Below, in pieces: positions 61,989 to 64,000 of a stretch of DNA of 64,000 bases. Numbering within the stretch: position 1 is the first letter of the stretch; each line of letters opens with the position of its first letter. Below the pieces are notes generated by a model that made no database searches, was not told the DNA's origin, and saw nothing but the letters and a program-made list of their open reading frames with translations. Position numbers and translations under genes: made by a program. The DNA lies in assembly GCA_948739805.1 (NCBI GenBank), contig CAPYID010000003.1:1-64000 (forward strand), read 5' to 3'. Source of the DNA: an uncultured Clostridia bacterium. GTDB taxonomy: Bacteria; Bacillota; Clostridia; TANB77; CAG-508.

Positions 61989-63410
61989 TCTTTCTCTTTG
62001 CTTTGTTATTCTTTCTTTTTCTGTATTAAAATTTACTATTTTGCTATTATTTTCTTCTTTTGCTGGTTTTGACTCTGGTCGCTTTTCTCCTTTAGCTTCT
62101 TTTGCTGGTTTTGGCTCTGGTTGCTTTTCTTCTTTGGCTTCTTTTGCTGGTTTTGGCTCTGGTTGCTTTTCTCCTTTAGCTTCTTTTGCTGGTTTTGGCT
62201 CTGGTTGCTTTTCTCCTTTAGCTTCTTTTGCTGGTTTTGGCTCTGGTTGCTTTTCTTCTTTGGTTTCTTTTGCTGGTTTTGGCTCTGGTTGCTTTTCTCC
62301 TTTAGCTTCTTTTGCTTGTTCCATTTGTTGCTCTTTTTGTGCTTGCTCTGCCCTTACTTCTTCCTCTTTTTTAGCTATTCTTATCCTTTCTTCCTTTTTT
62401 GCTTCAATTGCTTCATTTAGAATTTGTACTATATCTGTCATTGAATCTGCTACATTATTTTTAAATTTTTTCAAACCATTATATGGTTTATATATTTTAC
62501 TTATAATTTTTTCCCAAAATTTTGGTTTATCTAATGCCGTCATTTCTTTTTGTGTTTTATTTTTTATTTCTATGAGCTTCCCTTCATACTCTTTTTGATT
62601 ATTTTTCATATTTTCTTCCTCAGCAGCAATTAGCCCTCTAGTACTTTTTAAGTCCCTTTTTGCTGAATTTATCTCTAGATCTATTTTATATATAGGATTT
62701 CTATATATATTTGTAGTCTCTTTAAGAGATACTAACTGTGCTTTGTATTTATTTTCACTTTCAACGTCCTCATTAGCTACCGCTTCCTGTATTTCTTTCT
62801 TTATCGGATTTGATTTTTCAACATAATCTTTATAATAAGAATATGCAGTTCTATCAAGTGCCATCACTGTTGTTCTTTTATCTGTCAATTTAGCTATTGT
62901 AGCTATTTGGTTATTTCTTGTAGATTGCCATGCACTTATTCTGTCTTGATATTTTTTTACATCTGCACGATATTGTTTATCAATCTCTATACATGCAGAA
63001 TTAAATTGTTTCATAATTTCTTTCTTACCATTAGCATATTCCTGCGCTTTTTTACCATATATTTCTGCACAATTTTCAAATTCTATATCTTTTTGTTTTG
63101 CAAAATCAAAGAGCTTTTTTCCTATTTTACTAAAAATTGAAGCAGATATTTTCTTTCGAGAAGATATAATATCGTTATATGTTTGCATTCTTTCTATTAA
63201 TTTTTTTTGTTCTTGACTTCGTTTATCTTCTTCTTCTACATTGAAGTCTATTATTTCAATATCTTCATCATCATATAAATCAAAATCAGACTCAGTATCA
63301 TTTATATCATAATAATACTCATACAATTGGTGTATACTCCTAAGACCTAATTCATCTGCAAGTTCTCTTTTTTCTTTCGTAGTCATACCGTAAATATCTA
63401 CTTTATCCAC
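61971..63410 (-). CDS. Coiled-coil protein with six 14-residue Lys/Pro/Glu repeats
   Basis: 479 aa, start GTG at 63410 with GGAGGAGTAAAAA upstream. An acidic N-terminus (about 1-65) is followed by a long charged coiled coil (about 65-360: e.g. KFWEKIISKIYKP). Six 42-base repeats of AKEAKGEKQPEPKP follow (62061-62312 on the plus strand), then a basic end. No membrane segment; probably a filamentous or scaffolding cytoplasmic protein. The last codons (..RRKSYN) lie in a microhomology with yabG, so the C-terminus may have been altered by recombination. The family is not recognised. Confidence 0.75.
   Translation of the reverse strand: MDKVDIYGMTTKEKRELADELGLRSIHQLYEYYYDINDTESDFDLYDDEDIEIIDFNVEEEDKRSQEQKKLIERMQTYNDIISSRKKISASIFSKIGKKLFDFAKQKDIEFENCAEIYGKKAQEYANGKKEIMKQFNSACIEIDKQYRADVKKYQDRISAWQSTRNNQIATIAKLTDKRTTVMALDRTAYSYYKDYVEKSNPIKKEIQEAVANEDVESENKYKAQLVSLKETTNIYRNPIYKIDLEINSAKRDLKSTRGLIAAEEENMKNNQKEYEGKLIEIKNKTQKEMTALDKPKFWEKIISKIYKPYNGLKKFKNNVADSMTDIVQILNEAIEAKKEERIRIAKKEEEVRAEQAQKEQQMEQAKEAKGEKQPEPKPAKETKEEKQPEPKPAKEAKGEKQPEPKPAKEAKGEKQPEPKPAKEAKEEKQPEPKPAKEAKGEKRPESKPAKEENNSKIVNFNTEKERITKQRERRKSYN
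62061..62312. repeat. Six tandem 42-bp repeats inside the coiled-coil gene
   Basis: Six imperfect copies of a 42-base unit (14 codons, AKEAKGEKQPEPKP with T, E, R or S variants) fill exactly 252 bases. The unit length keeps the frame, so copy number can vary by slippage without breaking the gene. Confidence 0.9.
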
Positions 63411-63423
63411 TTTTTACTCCTCC

Positions 63424-63579
63424 TTAATTTTTTATATTTAATAATTTATCTATCTCTTTTCTAATTTTTTCTTCTTCATTTTTTAATTTTTTTTCAAGTT
63501 CTTTTAAGTCCTCGATAGAAGTCTTGTCCAAATCGATAATTTTACCATCTACTATAATTGTTCCTTGCCTTTCATCCAT
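63424..63579 (-). CDS. Small acidic coiled-coil protein, 51 aa
   Basis: Start ATG at 63579 with GAAGGAGGATTAAAAA. MDERQGTIIVDGKIIDLDKT forms a beta segment, followed by an alpha-helical coiled coil SIEDLKELEKKLKNEEEKIR and KEIDKLL. The stop is 14 bases before the GTG of the large coiled-coil gene, so the two are probably co-transcribed and may interact. No known family. Confidence 0.65.
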   Translation of the reverse strand: MDERQGTIIVDGKIIDLDKTSIEDLKELEKKLKNEEEKIRKEIDKLLNIKN

Positions 63580-63695
63580 TTTTTAATCCTCCTTCACTTT
63601 TTTTATTATACCTCATATGCAATCTTATGTCAAGTAATATTTTTACATTTCATTCATAATTGTCAATATTTTTCGTAATTTGTCAATTTTTAGTA

Positions 63696-63724
63696 TAGAC
63701 ATGATTTTTTTTATATGCTATAAT
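63696..63724 (+). promoter_or_regulatory. Promoter of the exported protein at the right edge
   Basis: TAGACA (63696-63701) and TATAAT (63719-63724) with a 17-base spacer and a TGC extension upstream of the -10. A GGGGG ribosome binding site follows near 63744. Confidence 0.65.
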
Positions 63725-63757
63725 GATTTTAATTTGAATTTATGGGGGTTAAATCAT

Positions 63758-64000
63758 ATGAAAAAAACAATGAAATTTATTGTCATTTTTCTAGCATTTA
63801 TGCTAGTTTTTACAAATTTTGTTTATGCTGAATTGTCTTCAAAAACACATTTTGAAGTTGTTGATAAAAGTATATGCAATATTCCTTTTGGAGAAAATGG
63901 TAAATTTACAAAACAAATTGTATCTTATGACCAAAGTTCAGTTACTCTACAATTAGATGTGGAAAACACTGCAGAAGAAAAAATAGAAAAAACTACTTCT
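63758..64000 (+). CDS. Exported protein, N-terminal part (runs off the right edge)
   Basis: 81 codons are visible from the ATG at 63758. Residues 1-24 are a signal peptide (MKKTMKFIVIFLAFMLVFTN then FVYA), cleaved before ELSSKTHFEVVDKSICNIPF. A conserved-looking GENGKFTKQIVSYD follows and the frame is open to the window end. The style (a VWA-type surface protein start) is suggestive but the domain itself is outside the window. Function not assigned. Confidence 0.7.
   Translation, partial: MKKTMKFIVIFLAFMLVFTNFVYAELSSKTHFEVVDKSICNIPFGENGKFTKQIVSYDQSSVTLQLDVENTAEEKIEKTTS

Noticed and set aside
62061..62312. Regular repeats that could look like a CRISPR array
   Set aside because: The units are contiguous, 42 bases long, in frame and without spacers. 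They encode a peptide repeat.
62041..62598. Plus-strand reading with repeated FAGFGSGCFS segments
   Set aside because: It is the antisense shadow of the six 42-base repeats in the minus-strand coiled-coil gene; no ribosome binding site of its own.
1..64000. rRNA or tRNA genes
   Set aside because: No cloverleaf with TTCGANNC-type arms or conserved rRNA segments was noticed on either strand by eye.

Overview
The window is very AT-rich DNA from a spore-forming, anaerobic member of the Clostridia (Firmicutes), probably an uncultured gut or rumen type. Three kinds of gene support this. Sporulation and cell-wall genes are present (yabG, veg, a sipL-like DUF3794/LysM gene, yunB). So are oxygen-defence genes of strict anaerobes (flavodiiron protein and rubredoxin). 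The low-GC Gram-positive stress genes clpC, radA and disA are also here. I found no rRNA, tRNA or CRISPR array. Most genes are on the minus strand, with AGGAGG-type ribosome binding sites.

Layout. 1-11.8 kb is an accessory defence island. It starts with the N-terminal part of an IS21-type transposase. It then carries an operon of an HTH-Fic protein, an AbiGi-like and an AbiGii-like protein, and a type I restriction-modification operon (small HTH-like protein, hsdM, hsdS, hsdR). The island ends against a ZIP metal transporter gene cut at its HNIPEG motif, which marks the likely insertion boundary. 12-31 kb is mostly core genome. It includes a thioesterase, a sortase-anchored cohesin-like protein beside a dockerin-bearing GH5 glycosidase, cysE, a GT51 transglycosylase, two PF06541 membrane proteins, fprA with rubredoxin, a GT2, the threonylcarbamoyl-AMP synthase gene, htpG, an rlmD-type methyltransferase, a CPBP protease, asnS and a cyclophilin. 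31-43 kb holds disA, radA, clpC, murD and uvrA, with three short plus-strand genes set between them. Two of these have nearly the same promoter. 43-49 kb has a VanY-like carboxypeptidase, an F420-ligase-like protein, a two-component system whose kinase is frameshifted, a lipase-like hydrolase and a Uma2 nuclease. 49.5-53.7 kb is a plus-strand run of tsaE, tsaB, rimI and a LonB-type protease.

53.8-57.2 kb is a sporulation and cell-wall segment (yunB, sipL-like, veg). The most unusual region is 57.35-62.0 kb. A full-length yabG sits between a 3' fragment of yabG on one side and an internally deleted 5' fragment on the other. The interval also holds a LytTR regulator operon with two small membrane proteins, a canonical LytTR direct-repeat site, a divergent exported protein with an amber codon in its signal peptide and 14-bp inverted repeats around it, and an exported protein fused by deletion to a membrane protein. 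It looks like a cassette, or a duplicated and rearranged segment, that split an ancestral yabG and carries its own copy. The window closes with a coiled-coil protein with six 14-residue repeats, a 51-residue partner, and the start of an exported protein.

Decay is common. Frameshifts, truncations or duplications affect the ZIP gene, an MBL-fold hydrolase, a zinc-ribbon/membrane gene pair, the histidine kinase, a 136-residue orphan and the exported protein at 59.1 kb. Some single-base events could be assembly errors.
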